A stretch of 64,000 nucleotides of DNA from Tetraselmis striata (taxonomy: Eukaryota > Chlorophyta > Chlorodendrophyceae > Chlorodendrales > Chlorodendraceae). Shown here piece by piece: positions 34,830-48,400 of the stretch. Position 1 is the first letter of the stretch, and every line of letters starts with the position of its first letter. The DNA lies in contig VCJN01000232.1 in assembly GCA_006384855.1 (NCBI GenBank), positions 1 to 64,000 of the forward strand, given 5' to 3'. The notes under the pieces were generated by a model. It worked only from the letters and a program-made list of their open reading frames with translations, searched no databases and had not been told where the DNA came from. The translations under genes and the position numbers were made by a program.

Positions 34830-37032
34830 CACACATTGCTTGGCGCACAGTGGCCCTCGTGGATCTGACGGACTGCTGTGTTGGTGCAACGAGCCAGGCG
34901 CAGACGGGGACATCTTCCAGCTGGTGGCCAAGTCTGCGCAGCCAAAAGGGCAGCAGCTCTGGATTAACTACGGCTCCAGCAAGTCCAACAGCGAGCTGCT
35001 CATCCAGCATGGATTCGCGGTGCCATCCAACCCGGCTGACAGGTGCGCGCGTGGCCTGGCTTGCCACCTTCTCAGCACTGTCCACGCCCTTGACAGAACC
35101 GTTTCCTCGAACGTGCTTGTCAAAGTTGCCTTTGAAGTAGTCTGTAGTCGTTCATCAGGAAGCTCCATCATTTGTTATTTTATGGCAGTTTTTTCAATCA
35201 GGTCAATGTACAAGTCGCCCCTAATTATTATTGATCCGCTGCAGGTTCACGTCCAACCTGCGGATGCGGGCGCCGGACCAGGACGAGCCGGCCACCGACC
35301 TGGACATCCTGCTGCGCAGCGTGGGCCTCAGCCTGGAGCAGCAGCTGAGCGCTGATGACCCTCTGCCCAACTCGCTGCTGCACGTGCTCGCGCTGCTGCA
35401 CCTGCCGCCGCAGTGCGCCTACTACCTGGCCGCGCGCATTCTCGAGACGGCCGACGCCGAGCCGAGCGAGATCGGCACCCCACGTTTCGCGGGTGGTGGT
35501 AGTGGCGGCAGCGTCCTGGCGTCCCCCTTTCGCCGGATCAGTCGCGACGGCGGCTACGACCCCGTGGCTGTGAGTTCCCCGCGCAAGCGCGTCACGCCGA
35601 TGAGCGGCACACGGCGGCCCAAAAAGGCCAGCCCGCTGTTTTCGTCAGTCGTCCTGATGCCGTCTTTCGGAGCGAACGACATGCCGCTCCCGCTGGTTCA
35701 GCCCGTCACGGGGACGCTGAACCGGCTGCTCACCCACGAAGTCGGCCGCTGCGAGGCAATTGCAACGGCGGACGGCGTTCCGGGCGCAGAGGAAGCGCGC
35801 GCGCTCGCGCCCACCGGCTCGACACGCCCAGCCGAGGCGCTGTCGCTCTATCTGGCGGGGCAGGTCGGCATCCTGCACGGCGCACTGACTGCGGCGTCCG
35901 AGTGGGCTGAGCGCATGAGCGGGCTCGCCGACTTTGTCGCCTCCGCGCCATCGGGCGCCAGCGGCCCGTCCGATAGCGCCGACACCGGTCTCTGGCACGA
36001 ACTGCACCTGGAGGTGCCCGAGCGCGCGCGTCTCCTGATCTTGTCGGGCCTCGGCACAAACCACTGGCTGCCGCTTCTGGAAGATGGCGACAATGACGAC
36101 CCCGCTACAACCAGCGCCGAAGGCAGTGTGTCGATGGTTCCCTCCTCGGTTGCCGATATCTGCTGGAATCGCCTGCTCTCCGCTGCCAGCGTATGCAGCG
36201 CCGATCTGTCGGAGCTCGAGCGCGCAGGTGCCCCGGCGCTGCTCGAGGCGGCAGCTCGGCTAGAGTCGACCACGGCAGGGCCACGCCTGGGAGCGGCAAC
36301 CGCGGACAGCGGCAGCAGCTTTGAATCGCAGAGCATGGAGGCCGCCGCCGAGGCGTTTCGCAAAGCGGTTAGCCAGCTGCCGTCTCATCCGGAGCAGGGC
36401 CAGCCGCAGGGCGATGAGCGACAAACGCCTGAAATGCTGCTGCAGACGCTGCTTGAGGACGAATTGGCGCAGGTGGGGCCTTCACGACCTCACGCCTGCA
36501 TCTTCATGCTATGTTGTCTGTAAATTGTACATGATTGATTTGCATACTTCACAGTAGTAGTAGTAGTAGTAGTAGTAGAAGTAGTGGTAGTAGCATCATA
36601 TAGATCCATGTGTTCAATTTTTCATATCGCATCATATAATCTGCTGATGATAAATATGCTATTATTGTTTTATTGTATTGCTGGTAGAACTAGTATTATT
36701 GGTAATTGGTATCACTGTGCTGTGGTACTTTATGTATTGTGTTTTGACACTCAATGACTGATTTGTTGATTTGAATTTGGTGGCGTTCTGGGTGATTGCA
36801 GGTTGAGCGCTGGGCGAGGGAGCAGAAAGCCGACCTAGAGAGATTGCGCGACGCGGCAGCGAAGGACCCCAGCCTGGCCGCGCAGCTGGAGGAGGCAACA
36901 GAGGACCTGGCGCAGCTGAGCAACAGCGCAGCTGTCCTCGCGAGCTGGACCTTCCGGCTGGGGCGCATCACGCGCCTGCAGCGCAAGAGCAGCTTCCTCA
37001 ACTCGCGCAAACGGCGCCGCACGGTGGGATGA
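33201..37032 (+). CDS. SET-domain methyltransferase (Rubisco LSMT/SETD3-like)
   Basis: Lysine or histidine methyltransferase of the split-SET class. Exons: 33201-33347, 33841-34370, 34851-35042, 35245-36472, 36802-37032; phases all agree and give 775 residues, longer than most relatives because of low-complexity inserts. Visible: AEDLPAGEVMVQ (first SET strand), ELASLSLYLACL and RWAAYIEALP (the family's iSET helices), SRAFAVLF, LIPLVDMLDHSC (the NHS-like cofactor motif, here DHS), and [21 protein letters not shown], the conserved Tyr-containing end of SET. The long fourth exon includes HELHLEVPERARLLILSGLG, like the LSMT substrate-binding domain. The C-terminus is a charged coiled coil ending in a basic stretch (SRKRRRTVG), a likely nuclear signal. 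The first intron has C-rich runs about 35-60 bases after the donor; a (CA)n tract precedes exon 3. Confidence 0.88.
34774..34836. repeat. (CA)n microsatellite before SET exon 3
   Basis: Nearly pure CA repeat with a few interruptions, ending about 15 bases before the exon 3 acceptor. The pseudo-exon at 30.4 kb carries a shorter version in the same place, showing that the copied segment included intron sequence. Confidence 0.9.
36553..36595. repeat. (AGT)n trinucleotide tract in SET intron 4
   Basis: About nine GTA/AGT units followed by degenerate ones, in the last intron of the SET gene. Confidence 0.85.
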
Positions 37033-38700
37033 CGCTTCGTTGTGGTTGTTCAGCCTTTGGGCGACCCAATGACACATCATTTTGATGACACAATACCAAA
37101 ATGCCCGCGTCAAGTATCGATCAACGATCACGATCAGAGGCATCGACCGGATCACGGAGAAAACCATTAACCGGCCGAGTTTGACTAGTGACAAGCGGGC
37201 TGTACGCATGGCACACAGTTATAGCGGAGTGTGGCACATACATCCTCACCATGTTGCCCTACTCTGTGCGCTCAAGCACCCAGCAGCCCACCATGATAGC
37301 GCGCCCGGCAGTTTGAGTCGGTCCTCAGAGGGCAGCCGGACGTTTGGATCATCGTAAACTGCTTAGTTCCCAGTTGACCGCTCCAAGCATGGCGCTGCTT
37401 GCAGGTGGCCAATGCGGCACCTTGTCGTGGGCATTGCTGCATTTAGTATTAGTAGTAGTTACAACTTGTAGTAGCAGGCTCGAACTAAACTAAGGGCAGC
37501 AATGGCTCCGGCTCGTCGACAGAGCCAGCGTATCCATTCACATGGAACATCGTTTAGATCGATGGGGTGTGATGTTCCCAACCAAAATTAAATTGGATGT
37601 ACTGCTTGTAATTATTCCATTCCGCTGCTGCCACTGCCACATCCACTTTGCAACTACCCCGCCGTGCCTGCTCATGGCGACCTCCCGATCATCATTCAAT
37701 CTGAATGTTGAATGCCGATGTAGCATGAGAGGAGTAGCCAAACATCTGCTCGCTGCCAACTGACGATGCAGTAGACCGATATAAGCGCCCCGGTCCCAGA
37801 GCTTGATTGCTCAAGCAATCAGCCATGGCTGGAAAAGTTAGCTGCCCGATGGGTTGATCCCAGCCAGTTGTGAGATTTTTCTCACATGGGCCAGCAGTGA
37901 TACCGCATGCATTGTTGTAGCTTGACCACGAGCAAAATCACTACGGCTATACATGATGCGGTACCGGGCAATATTTTTAACATGCTTTCAGTCTATGTAC
38001 ATTGTAACCCGTATAAATGTCCCATGAAATATAGTCGTTGACGTCGCCTTCTCTGCTGGCTGCGCTGCTGTTCGCTGCAATTCACGCGCTGGGCTTCGCG
38101 CCGCTACCTAGTGACTATTGCTGTAGGTAGTGCTCGTGCCTGCCTTGGGGAATGCAGCTTGACGATTATAAACAAGGGGGGCACGTGATTGTCCTCCTGC
38201 GCCTGCGTCGCGTCACTCGTCAGCCTGTTGCTATGACCCGGGTCATTGGCTGCAAGCGCACTCGCTGCGGCTGATAATGGCCCACCCCTGGGCGGTGATC
38301 CCCATTGGTTTCCTGTTTCCCTTTCGGTTTTTTCTGGTCGTTCCTTGGCTTTCAGTGTTTCCCTGGACCCTTCGGTTCCTTGGCGACTTGGTGGCTTCAC
38401 GGTTCCCGTGACTCTTACTTCGTTCTTGGCTCCTTGGCCTCCTGCTTGACCCTTGCTGTTTCAGGCTTATTTTATCTATGTTTTTATTGCAATCTTTCAC
38501 GTTTGCTTTTGTTAATGCTTTTTATGCGCATATATATGTTAAAGCACTGATGTAGTAGATATTATATACGAGTATATTATACTAAGAGTTAGTACAACAA
38601 TTATGTATAGGAGTAAGTACTAGTGTGAATTACAAAAAGGGCAGTAACAAATCCACCTACTACTAGAAGTAGTACTAAAAAATCAACACAGCAAGCCGCC
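37033..38700. other. Intergenic, no gene seen
   Basis: 3' flank of the SET gene. 38,280-38,470 is a pyrimidine-rich, TTGGC/TTCCC-repetitive stretch. No conserved frame. Confidence 0.4.
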
Positions 38701-40470
38701 TAAAAGGAGTACTAGAACGATGTGTACCAGCCTGCGACTGCGCGGGTATATGTACCGTACAATGTTGCCATGCGGCAAGAGTTGTTCTCTTGGGATGAAT
38801 AATCGCCTCGATTGTCACAAAAGGGTTGGAAACGGCGCCGACGGGTTCGCGGGGCACTAAGGTTTCTGTAGGAGGCCGCCCCGCGTGCCCGTCGCACTCG
38901 TAGCGCACGTCGCAGTGACGCGTAACGCACACGCTCGAATGAACTAAGGCTGTCACGAAGCGGTTGTAACCCATAGAGAAACAACCAAAAGACGCAAAGC
39001 TAGAAATAGTACGGGAGACGGGTTGTTGAACCGTCGTGTGCATTAGGTGTGCGGATGGTTGAGCCGCGCGCGGTTGTTGCTGCGTGGAGCGCCGCACCGA
39101 GAATGTCTAAATGAAGTCTGTAGGGAAGGAGGGTCCGGTTCGGACACATGGCGCTAGTCTCGCCGTTGAGCTGCCAGGGCGGCGGCGGTCAACAAAAGGT
39201 GGCCTGGCGTTGACAGCTCCGACGGGAGGCGCCCCACGCCATCACTCACGCTCACCTTCGCGCCCGCGCCCGCGGCCTCCATCGGGCCCACGACCACGTC
39301 CACGCCCACGACTTGCGAGCGTCGCATGCACACATGCAGCGGTGGCTGTGGCCTTAGCGATGCTAGCGTCCGTCGCCTCGAAGACACGGTTATAGTCGCG
39401 CAGGTGGTCGCCGAAGACCGCCGAGCCGAGACGCCCCGCCGAAGGCTGGAAATGCTGAGCTCCCAGCACGTCCAACACACCTTGGTCACCGTGCACACGC
39501 TTGATCTCGTTCAGCTTGCGGAGGAATGCCATACGAAAGCGCCGAAACGCCTAACCTTGTCGGTGGCCTCGGCGTTGTCACGAGCACGCGCGAGGTAGGG
39601 TGTGCAGTCATGGTTGCCATCCGGAAAGTAGGCTAGCAACTCGTTGAGACCCACGAAAAGGGTGGCGGTGTGAGCCCCAAAGCACGTGATCCAAAGGTAC
39701 TCCTCATGGGCCGGCAGACGCCGGTCATCCTGCAGGAGAAAGCAGTCGTTTGTCAAGTCGCCGACCCCTGACGGTCCTTATTCCCGTAATTTGTGGGAAC
39801 ATGCCCGGGACCTCGCTGTCCAGCCGACCCCCTCGTAACTAGGCTCCATGCTCTGCAGTAGCTTTTGCATCGCAAGGTACTGCTCATCCTCGTTACTCGC
39901 AGATTTTTGAGCCGACATGGCCGGTCTGGGCTAGCTCTAGCAAGTCGTGGCGCGTCGTGGCTCCCCCGCTGCCTGCCGGTTGTCCCGCGCTGCGATGTCT
40001 GGATCAGAGCCATGAGCCCCGCTTTCATTGACATCACGCCCACGAGCCAGGAATTTAGCCAGCGACGAAGTGAGCTTCAGGAGCACCGCAAAGTGGACAT
40101 GCATGTCCGCTTGAATAAGCGACATCTCCATTTGGCATTGTAACGCAGCACAGATGTACGGACGATAATATCACTGACACCCAGGTGGCGTGCCTAGTGC
40201 GGTCTTTAAACAACCTGTGACCTTGCCCGCAACCCTAACAACAGGTTACGGGACAGTGAATCGCTGTGAGGAACACGTCGACACTGGAAGATGGCAGGCT
40301 CAGCTGTTACGGGGGCGTTCATAAGTATCTGCTAGTGATGGACGCGCAAGCCAGGGCACATCGACGGGTGAACTAGTAACCCAGACCACTCCAGCAGCAG
40401 CACATGATTGCAGCTCTAAAGCGGTTACGAAGAAGGAAACCCAGTAAACTGCTAGTTTCGAACGTAACTG
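38700..40470 (-). mobile_element. Decayed second copy of the recombinase element, inverted
   Basis: On the minus strand: sequence like repeat A1 at about 40,185-40,460 (ACAGCTGAGCCTGCCATCTTCCAG conserved in part), gag-like frame at 39,242-40,131 (RKLNEIKRVHGDQGVLDVLG, YLWITCFGAH, and the RG-rich tail GRGRGRGPDGGRGRGREGER) broken by frameshifts, and the start of the recombinase frame at about 38,760-39,100 (AAQPSAHL, RYECDGHAGRP). The catalytic part of the recombinase and the right end are missing. It supports the gene order gag then recombinase with no reverse transcriptase between them in this family too. Confidence 0.8.
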
Positions 40471-40983
40471 TTGAATGCCGTCGTTATGACGCTGCAAATT
40501 ACAGGCTTTTCGATCACTTGTGGTGCCGCCAGTCGTCCTGTCGTCATATCTCAGCCGGGGGCGGAAAAAATTAGCAAGAACAGCAGCAGCTATACTCGTA
40601 CGGGTTAAATCTCTACCGGTAGTAGTTTAACCTCTTCCATGCTGCTGGCGCGCGCGCGTCGCGCGAGCATAATAACGCGACGACGACGCGACATCATCAC
40701 CGCGCATGCCGCCCCCGTCGTACGAACTCGCCACTGTAGTCCCTCATTGTCGCTTAGGGCTTTCGCGTCACTCTTAGACTCGGCACGCAAGGCTGCGTTA
40801 CCGGCTCCTAACGCAGCGGTGAGAGGGGCATACACAGGCACTCTCGCTCTTGCGGGGACAAGGAAAGATCGGAGAGGCCGCAGCAGCTGGCGACCTTTCT
40901 TCCGGGAGCGAGCTTGATCACCGCACGAGCCGGCGGCAATACTACTCTGTACCCCCCCCTCCCCCCTCCCCCCGGTAGAAGCC
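40471..40983. promoter_or_regulatory. Upstream region of the 40,984 gene
   Basis: Contains the presumed promoter and 5' untranslated region of the next gene, with a C-rich stretch just before the ATG (CCCCCCCTCCCCCCTCCCC, near 40,951-40,975). Confidence 0.35.
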
Positions 40984-41910
40984 ATGGCTGCCGAGCGCGG
41001 CAAGACGGCGCGGGACAGGTGGTCCGAGATACAGCTATCCCTGCATCATAAGGAGACGAAGCTCCTGAGCACCAAGATACTGATGAGGGGGAGGAGCGGC
41101 TCCGACTCGGACGAGCCCAAGCCGTCGCCGACTGCCGAGAAACTGCAGGGGAACAAGCTGCTGATGGCCATCATATCGTCGACGGCGAAGGAGCTGGCGA
41201 GCCACCAGCAGGCGGTGGAGTTCCAGAAGCAATGGCGAAATAAGTGAGTGAGGGATCTAGCCCTTGTCTCTAGGTCGCGGAGGTACCGATGGGCGGGCTG
41301 GCACCCCCAAGCCATGACGGCAAAAGCAAGTGCGAGGAAAGTAGAAATAAGCAAATGTGACGAGAAACATAGCCTCTGGAAAGGCTGCCTCCACATTGTG
41401 CTGATGGCTGTCACAGGAATCGGCAAGAGGATCAGGCAGCGCTGGGGAAAGATGCGCCGCACGCTGATGAGCACACGGGCGGGGATGCCGATGCGGAGCC
41501 AAGGAGGAAAATGGGGTGCGCGCGCTTCACACCCTTCTTCCGGTATTCATGCATCCATTTATGCACCCACATCCCACCACACGCACATGATGCATGGCCT
41601 CTGCGCTGCGCCGCCCTACGCATGTCTGCATCGACACGAGCATTCCCGTGAGCGCGCTGCCCACTGACTCCTCCGCGCCAATGCCCCCTGCCACCCCCTC
41701 CCCCTATTGTGCTCATCATTCCCACCTGTCGGATCCTGTTGATCAGGGCCATGGACCAGAAGATCAATGAACTTAAGAAGGAGATGTCAAAGGACACCAT
41801 GCGGGCGGTGCTGACGTTACAGGTAAATGTGGGCGCAGCGATCGCAACGACAGTGCTGGCGGTGTGACGGCCAGTGGTTCCCCGTAGGGGCATCGCCAGA
41901 TGCACTGACA

Positions 41911-41941
<31 letters not shown>

Positions 41942-42618
41942 AGCAGAGGGAGGGTGACCTTGAATGCTGCGGATGCGAGGTGAGGAAAGTGGATGCGCGG
42001 ATGTATCCAACCAGGTTGACTAACCCGGCCCTCTTCGGGATGCGTGAAGCCCCCCCGGGATGTGGGATTTATGTTGCTCCGTGCATTGGTACATATGTCG
42101 GTAGTTTCTCTCCCGTGCCCTTCTTCACTCTCACGCTCGGGCTTGCGACACATTCCAATTTTTCATCAAATATGCCATACGTACGCCCACTGTAGTCATG
42201 TCCTGGTTTTATAAGCGTTTGCCACAGTATACCACTAACGCTCACTACTGCCCCGCCTCGATTTTGCAATTCGTTTCTTATTGACCTGCAAGCCCGATTA
42301 AATGGGCGGGACTTGATTTGCTCAGCTGTCTGTTTCTCGCAGGGTCATGCCGGGTGTCCCGCTGGGTACAATGCGTTGTTTGTCGGATATAGTATGACGT
42401 GTGTCTCTATGCTGCTGCTGCTGGTGGTGGTGGTGATGTGGGGGTATGCGCTGACGCGGGGCCGTGCTGGGGGCGGTGCCGTGCAGATGTACTGGCGCCA
42501 GAAGCTGGCCCGCGTGCGCGAGACCAAGGCCAAGAGGCAGGAGAACAAGCTCACGCTGCAGCGCATGAAGCGCGAGTCGTTTCTGAGGATGCGTGGCGTC
42601 AGCACCGGCAACCCGTGA
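40984..42618 (+). CDS. Unknown protein with charged helices and one membrane segment
   Basis: Exons: 40984-41243, 41747-41822, 42343-42618; phase-consistent, 203 residues. The ATG sits in a good context (GAAGCCATGGCTGCC). The N-terminal 110 residues are charged and helical (MAAERGKTARDRWSEIQLSL, GNKLLMAIISSTAKELASHQ, DQKINELKKEMSKDTMRAVL), a likely coiled coil. The third exon begins GHAGCPAGYNALFVGYSMTC and then has a strongly hydrophobic span MLLLLVVVVMWGYAL, followed by a very basic helix (YWRQKLARVRETKAKRQENK) to the end. The order suggests a single-pass protein with both tails charged. I do not recognise the family. The 5' part of exon 3 has weaker codon character, so its start could be later. 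Confidence 0.68.
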
Positions 42619-44599
42619 TGCGGGCAGGACCACGCGCCAGAGTCACGAGCGCCGCATGTCCTTTCCGCCATCACGTGCGCATTGCAGATACCTTAATGCC
42701 TGCGCCATTCGCACCCATGCATCCGTGGGAACGCTACAAGCGGCACGCACAGCCATAAATGTGCGGTGTAGTCAATGTACTTTTCGTGCAGCAACGCGCG
42801 TCTTGGGTATAGCCATGTTCAGTCATGCCCGCCAATAAAGGCTTGGTGACTCTTGACCTGATTACAGGCACGCGACACCTCTAATGCCATCTAGATAGTT
42901 CAGAATAGACTACGGTCAGTGTAATACATAATATTACATATTATTGGTACTGGCCACATCAACGCATTGCCTGGTGACAAGTGTGCCTGAGACAGCGGCG
43001 CTTCGATATGTGCCGCTGCAGACTTTGCAACATCCTGGCCCGAGCGATGACCTTGAATAGCTACACGTCAGCGCATGAATCAGCTGCATCATACGTATAG
43101 CACTCCTGTATTGAATTGACAGATGAACGGCCCCACGTCGTCACCCACATGACCGGCGGCTGCACGCTGTGTCGAGTGCGGCTACTCCTGCGCTATGCTT
43201 GTGCGGGCCACACCTTTGTCATGTGACATAAGCAGTGCCTCGTGCTCATGCCTGATAGGCACTGCGAGGCAGGGAAGAGGGCAGTAGGAAGGTTACAATT
43301 GTTTCTTTCGTTTTCTAAGGGGAATAAGCCGCGGGGGGGGGGGGGGGGGGGGGGGGGGGGTGGCATCCTATGCAAAAAACACAGAGTAGACCACGACGTG
43401 CTCTTGCCCTCCCCCAATTGATATCAGTCTAATCTGTGCTGCTATCGTATACGCAATCATCCAGTCGTCCTTTGCGGCCGGCAGAAGGACTTCTTAATGA
43501 TGATACGTTACCCACATGTATATGTGCTAGAGCGCCGCTGCCGCTCCTGATATATAACATGCCATGAGCAGCTACTAGGATGCACATATCCATCCATCGA
43601 ATGAACCCCGCCAGCATATACTGATGCGCATTTCATTTCTAGATATATATAACAACTTTGATATTATGTATCAATGATATATATACAGAACAATGTATCA
43701 TACATATTATTTATACATACCCACATACATACCTACATACAGCATACATACATACGTATATAGCAGATGTATTATTGATGAAGTGCAGCATACTTCGCAA
43801 TGCATTCATAATACTGCCAGTCATGCAACATTGCGTACCAGCCAGTCAGTATTATACACGTCCTGCTGATGTCAAAATATCAATCACAAACGGTCAGCCA
43901 TGTTCAGATTTCCCGAATATGTCGAATCTCAGTTTCTCAGGGACTACAGGTATTCCTCCTAAATTGTCGTCGATAGCCCACTCATCCCGCAGTACGAATA
44001 ATAATTCAATTGGAATAAGCCTCTAAATCGACTCCAGGTGGTACACACTCGTTACCCAAAAATCGCCAACGTAGGGAAACACAAATTAACCTAAGATCGG
44101 GAGGGGGTCAGGCTGCGGTCCTCTTCTAAGTTGTTCTTCCACCATCCACGCAGAAGAGTAGTTTACTCCAGCCTTTGTGACACATGTGTATATCGAAGCT
44201 TGGGTCAACATGCTGCATTCCTAGGTGTCACAAGGGCAGGGAGGAAGCTTGCTACCCAACTCTTGGAGTCCTGATCAATCATTGAAGACAAACCTTACCA
44301 GCCAATAGTTGTGCAAATCAGATGCTGATTAATATTGTGAATCACATGATGATGATGATGATGAGGGAGCAAGGCGAATAATGAGGGAGCAGAGCGAGCC
44401 CGGCAAGGCGTGTGTGGCCAGGAGGGGGGCGGGAGGGGGGGGGTCACTCTACCTAGACACAACACAACAGCATATATATTGTATATGCTGCTCGTTGGTA
44501 CTGCTCCATGCTCCCGTCAACCTGAAGTGCATCAGGGCCATGCAATGCGCCTTTTTATTATGTAGCTGCAGTGCACAGCACCAGGCGTGCACAGTATAG

Positions 44600-44661
<62 letters not shown>

Positions 44662-44673
44662 GTGCGCGCGTGC

Positions 44674-44726
<53 letters not shown>

Positions 44727-45421
44727 CGTGCCTGCGTACGCGCGCTAATGTGTGTGGTCGTGACGGCGCTGTGCCTTTAAAGGCGGCCTCTCAGAAGTCC
44801 TGTACATTGCTTGGCATTCCAGAATATCATCGACTGCACGCCACCAACAGCGACCGCGTCCTTACGCAATTTGGCGGCGGGTCACTGCGACCATTCTAAA
44901 TTCCGTATGGCGGTTTTCCCGCAGGCAGGCAGCGGTAATATCGCGATGCGCGACGGACGATCATGTGTACCGAAGTTAGTGTAATTACTACAGCACATTT
45001 TTTTATCGGCAGGGAAAGTAGTCCAATGTTGTATAATGTCCTACCCAAAGTTCTGAGAACGAAATTTGCCTATTACGATTATCTAGAAACAAATAAAAAT
45101 CGGTTCCGGCTCAGTCTTTGTTGCTATCTTGCGACCCGGCTGCACGAACCCGCAGAGGGTCCACTGATTATAGCGCGTCGTAGCGTGCAACCCTCTGATG
45201 GTCAGGTCCCTCATCTAACGGGCGTACTACCCGCCTTCTTTGTATTTTCTTTTTCATTTTTTTTGAATTACCCCCGTCTTGTCCCCAACCGCATTATATT
45301 CTACTCCTGCTCGGTGGTCTTCGGACTGGCACGTCCTTGAATTTTGAAATTTAAAATTTCTTTCAACTTTGTGCCAGATAGGTCTTTTAAGCTGTCTGTC
45401 TAGGGGCCCGAAATTCAAGAA
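42619..45421. other. Intergenic with microsatellites
   Basis: Holds a 28-base G run (43,333-43,360), short ACATAC/TATATA repeats at 43,650-43,770, and a long (TG)n tract at 44,603-44,730. An AATAAA lies at about 42,834 in the 3' flank of the 40,984 gene. No gene seen. Confidence 0.45.
44603..44730. repeat. (TG)n microsatellite with CG interruptions
   Basis: About 60 TG/CG units. Translated frames through it are artefacts. Confidence 0.95.
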
Positions 45422-48400
45422 TCAACCCGCATAGGGTATGTTGCCCCCTAAGGCAGCATTGCACGCATCATGAAGTCCCTTGAAGGTCAAGCCCGTAATT
45501 CCCCCTTCCCGCAGCCAACACAGTAATTCCTCGTGAACTAAGCCCCTCTTGCAACACAATAACCCCCGGCCGCCCGGGACCCCATCCACCAGTCTGTGTT
45601 TGGTAAGGTGTGAGGGTCGCAATCCCGTATTTCGCCTAGCATTTCCCGTCGATGTCAGAGCGGGAGATCGCCCTCGGCTGGCACGCATTTGTGCGTCCGC
45701 CGTCGTCTCAATGGTGCTTGCTCGCCATGCGGTGGATAGCACCGCGGACGAAAGACTTCCTAGCTGTGGTTTTGTGGGCGAAGCCGCTGCCGCCGAGGCA
45801 GATGAGGCCGTGCGACCCCATCTACATCTGGAGCTGCAACGGCGGCTTCTCGCTGGCGTGGATGGCGACGCCGGCCGGGCGTTCCTTCCTGGCATGGCGC
45901 CCTTCCGTCCGTCGGAGGCGGCGGGAGGGGGGGGAGGGAGGGGGGGGGGGGGGGGGGGGGGGTTACCCACCATACTCGCGCTCTATATGAGTGTCGAGGC
46001 ACGACGGGTGCACCTCGAGCGGGCCTGGGAAGTTGTCGGACTTCTGGCGGTGGGCAACCACAAAAGCCATATGCACCGCTCGAAGCGGGGCTAGCGGCGA
46101 CGTAAGCGACGTCGAAAGCCGCATAGTATCCGCGAACTCCTCCTCCATGTTGCCTCAGTGCATGGCAACGACCTGGTCGTACCCGACCGGCTTGCGGATC
46201 GGCTGGGTATTCAGACCGGCAGGGGTCCAGCCCGCCGCGGGCGCCTCCGTGCGGATTCGCTCGAGGGCGCGGTACCCTAATCCCGTATTTAGCCACTTAC
46301 TTGTTACGGCGCATGTACAGACTGCTACCTCCGCGATCTTCTCGGGGCAGCGCATAATCGTCAGCAAGGGGTCCAGGGCATATGGCTTTGCCAATACCAC
46401 ACCACACTCGTAGAATTCGCAAGCCATCTCCGGGTCGAGCTCCCATGTCTCCTCTATTTGTCCAGAGCGGCGCTCCTCACGGTGGGCCACAATCGGTAGA
46501 GTATGGCGTGCGCCCCCTGTCTGGTCGCCGAAGGGCAGCTCGAGCAGTCCGCGACTCTGGTGCAGTCATGCAGTCGGAGTCATTTCGGAGTTTTTGGACG
46601 CCTTCCACCTACACATCCCGGAGCTGGAAGTAGTGCAGCATGCCCTCGTCCGGCGGGCTGATAAACACGTCGGCTGTCTCCTCGGCCCCGTACCGGTCCC
46701 ACCCTCTCGGGCGGCTGCTCCAAGCGCGTAGTCATGGTCACAGTCGCCCGGGCGATCCGGCTCCTTGTCGTAGCCAAGCATCACCAGGCCCAGAGCCAAC
46801 TGCGTCCACAGCTCGGCATGCGTCAAGCCGCGCACCGCCAGGCCGTTCATCCGGACTTGGTAGCGCGTTGGGCGCTCCGCGTCCTTCAGATGCGGATGGG
46901 CAAACAGCGTGATCGCGCACCGGCGAGTGATGCAATTCAGTAGCTCTCAGGCCCGGCCATTTGGGCCGACATCCGTGAGTAGTGCACCGGCCGCTCTGGC
47001 CGCGCATAAATGCGCATGGTGGCGTTTCCGGTAGGTGGTGTTCGGGAGTCTCGTGGTCGCCGCACTGTCCCCCGCCGCCATCGCCTCCGGGCAGCGGGTG
47101 ACGACGTGGACATCTTCGAGTCTCGGCATGTGCCCCAACACCCCTTTGCGATCTTACCGATGAGGTTGCTCGCAGTGACGATGCGAGCAACCTCATCCAA
47201 CGCGTTGTTCTTGTCGACGAGGTTGCCAAAGAGCACCGCGAGTGGTGTATCTGTGTCACTGTCCGCGGGTTGCCATTCATTGTGATCAACTGCATGTGCA
47301 CTTGCCGCGCGGCCTGGCGCATGCCGCGGGTAGAGGGTACCCGGAAACAGTATTTGTCGTCCGCGAGGTGACGCACGGGCGGCGCTCGGACGCGCCCGCC
47401 TCGCGTCACGGTGCGGCATAGCCATGTGGCTCTGCTCCGTCGACGTCGACATTGTTCCATGTGCTATGACTGCGCACTCCATGTGCTACTAGTGCATGGC
47501 AGTTGTTGGCTCGGTCAAACGGTCGACGGACGCGCCTAGGTCCCGCACATGAGTGCCAGCTACGCGGTAAAATACTCGGGTTTATTAATTAGTCATGTGA
47601 AAGTACTGAGCTTGGTGTTAAGCGGCGGCTGGGAGAAACGAAGTGAATCATCCTCATAAATCACCGACGCCCGGCCGGTCGGTCGGCGTCTTTCTCTCGA
47701 TTTAAGCAGCCACCACTATCGTATCGCATGTGCACATAGCGAGGCATCCCTAAGGCCACCTAAACCCCTACGGTCACCATCTCGCCGAACAAGAATGCCA
47801 TGCTCTCGACGTTTAGGGTCTCGTGTCGGCGCTGGCGCCAAAACATCGGCCGTTGTCGGCAATGCTCAACCCCTCTCTAGGTGCACCGTCCTCAACTTGG
47901 CCTCTGTTTGGCGGGCAGGCTCCAGCTCGTGCATGGTGTCCCGGATGATTGTGATCATGTCCTTGAGTAGTAGGAAATCGGCAGAGGACTCCCGGTCGCG
48001 GCGGCCTATCAGCCTTGCCCTCAAGACCAAGGAGCCGGTATTGTCCAACGGGCTGGCTGAGCGACCCTGGCCTCCGTGACCGACTGCCCGGGGGTAGGTC
48101 GTGCGGGTTCCCGGCCAGGGGCCACGATTCTGCTATGGCTGCATGTGAGAGCGAGGGTGGGTCACCGCGCACCCGCCGGTGTGCCGCTGCGGGCGGCGGC
48201 GCCATCGGCCCTAGTGCACGCCCCGCCTCCTCCTCCACCATAGGTGCTTAGGGTTCGTCGTCGGTCATGCGGTCCACATGGTCGTCCTCCTCGTCTGCGG
48301 GCTAGTGTTGCCTGTCCATGCCTCCTCCACCTCGGTAGCCCGGTGTTGCGCGGCCTCCCAACGGCCACGGGGTGTCTGCTCTGTCTCGGAGGCGCACCAA

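Noticed and set aside
44571..44899. Cys-Val repeat proteins
   Set aside because: Translation of the (TG)n microsatellite.
45991..46413. 140-codon plus-strand frame
   Set aside because: Antisense of a more protein-like minus-strand piece and no family match.
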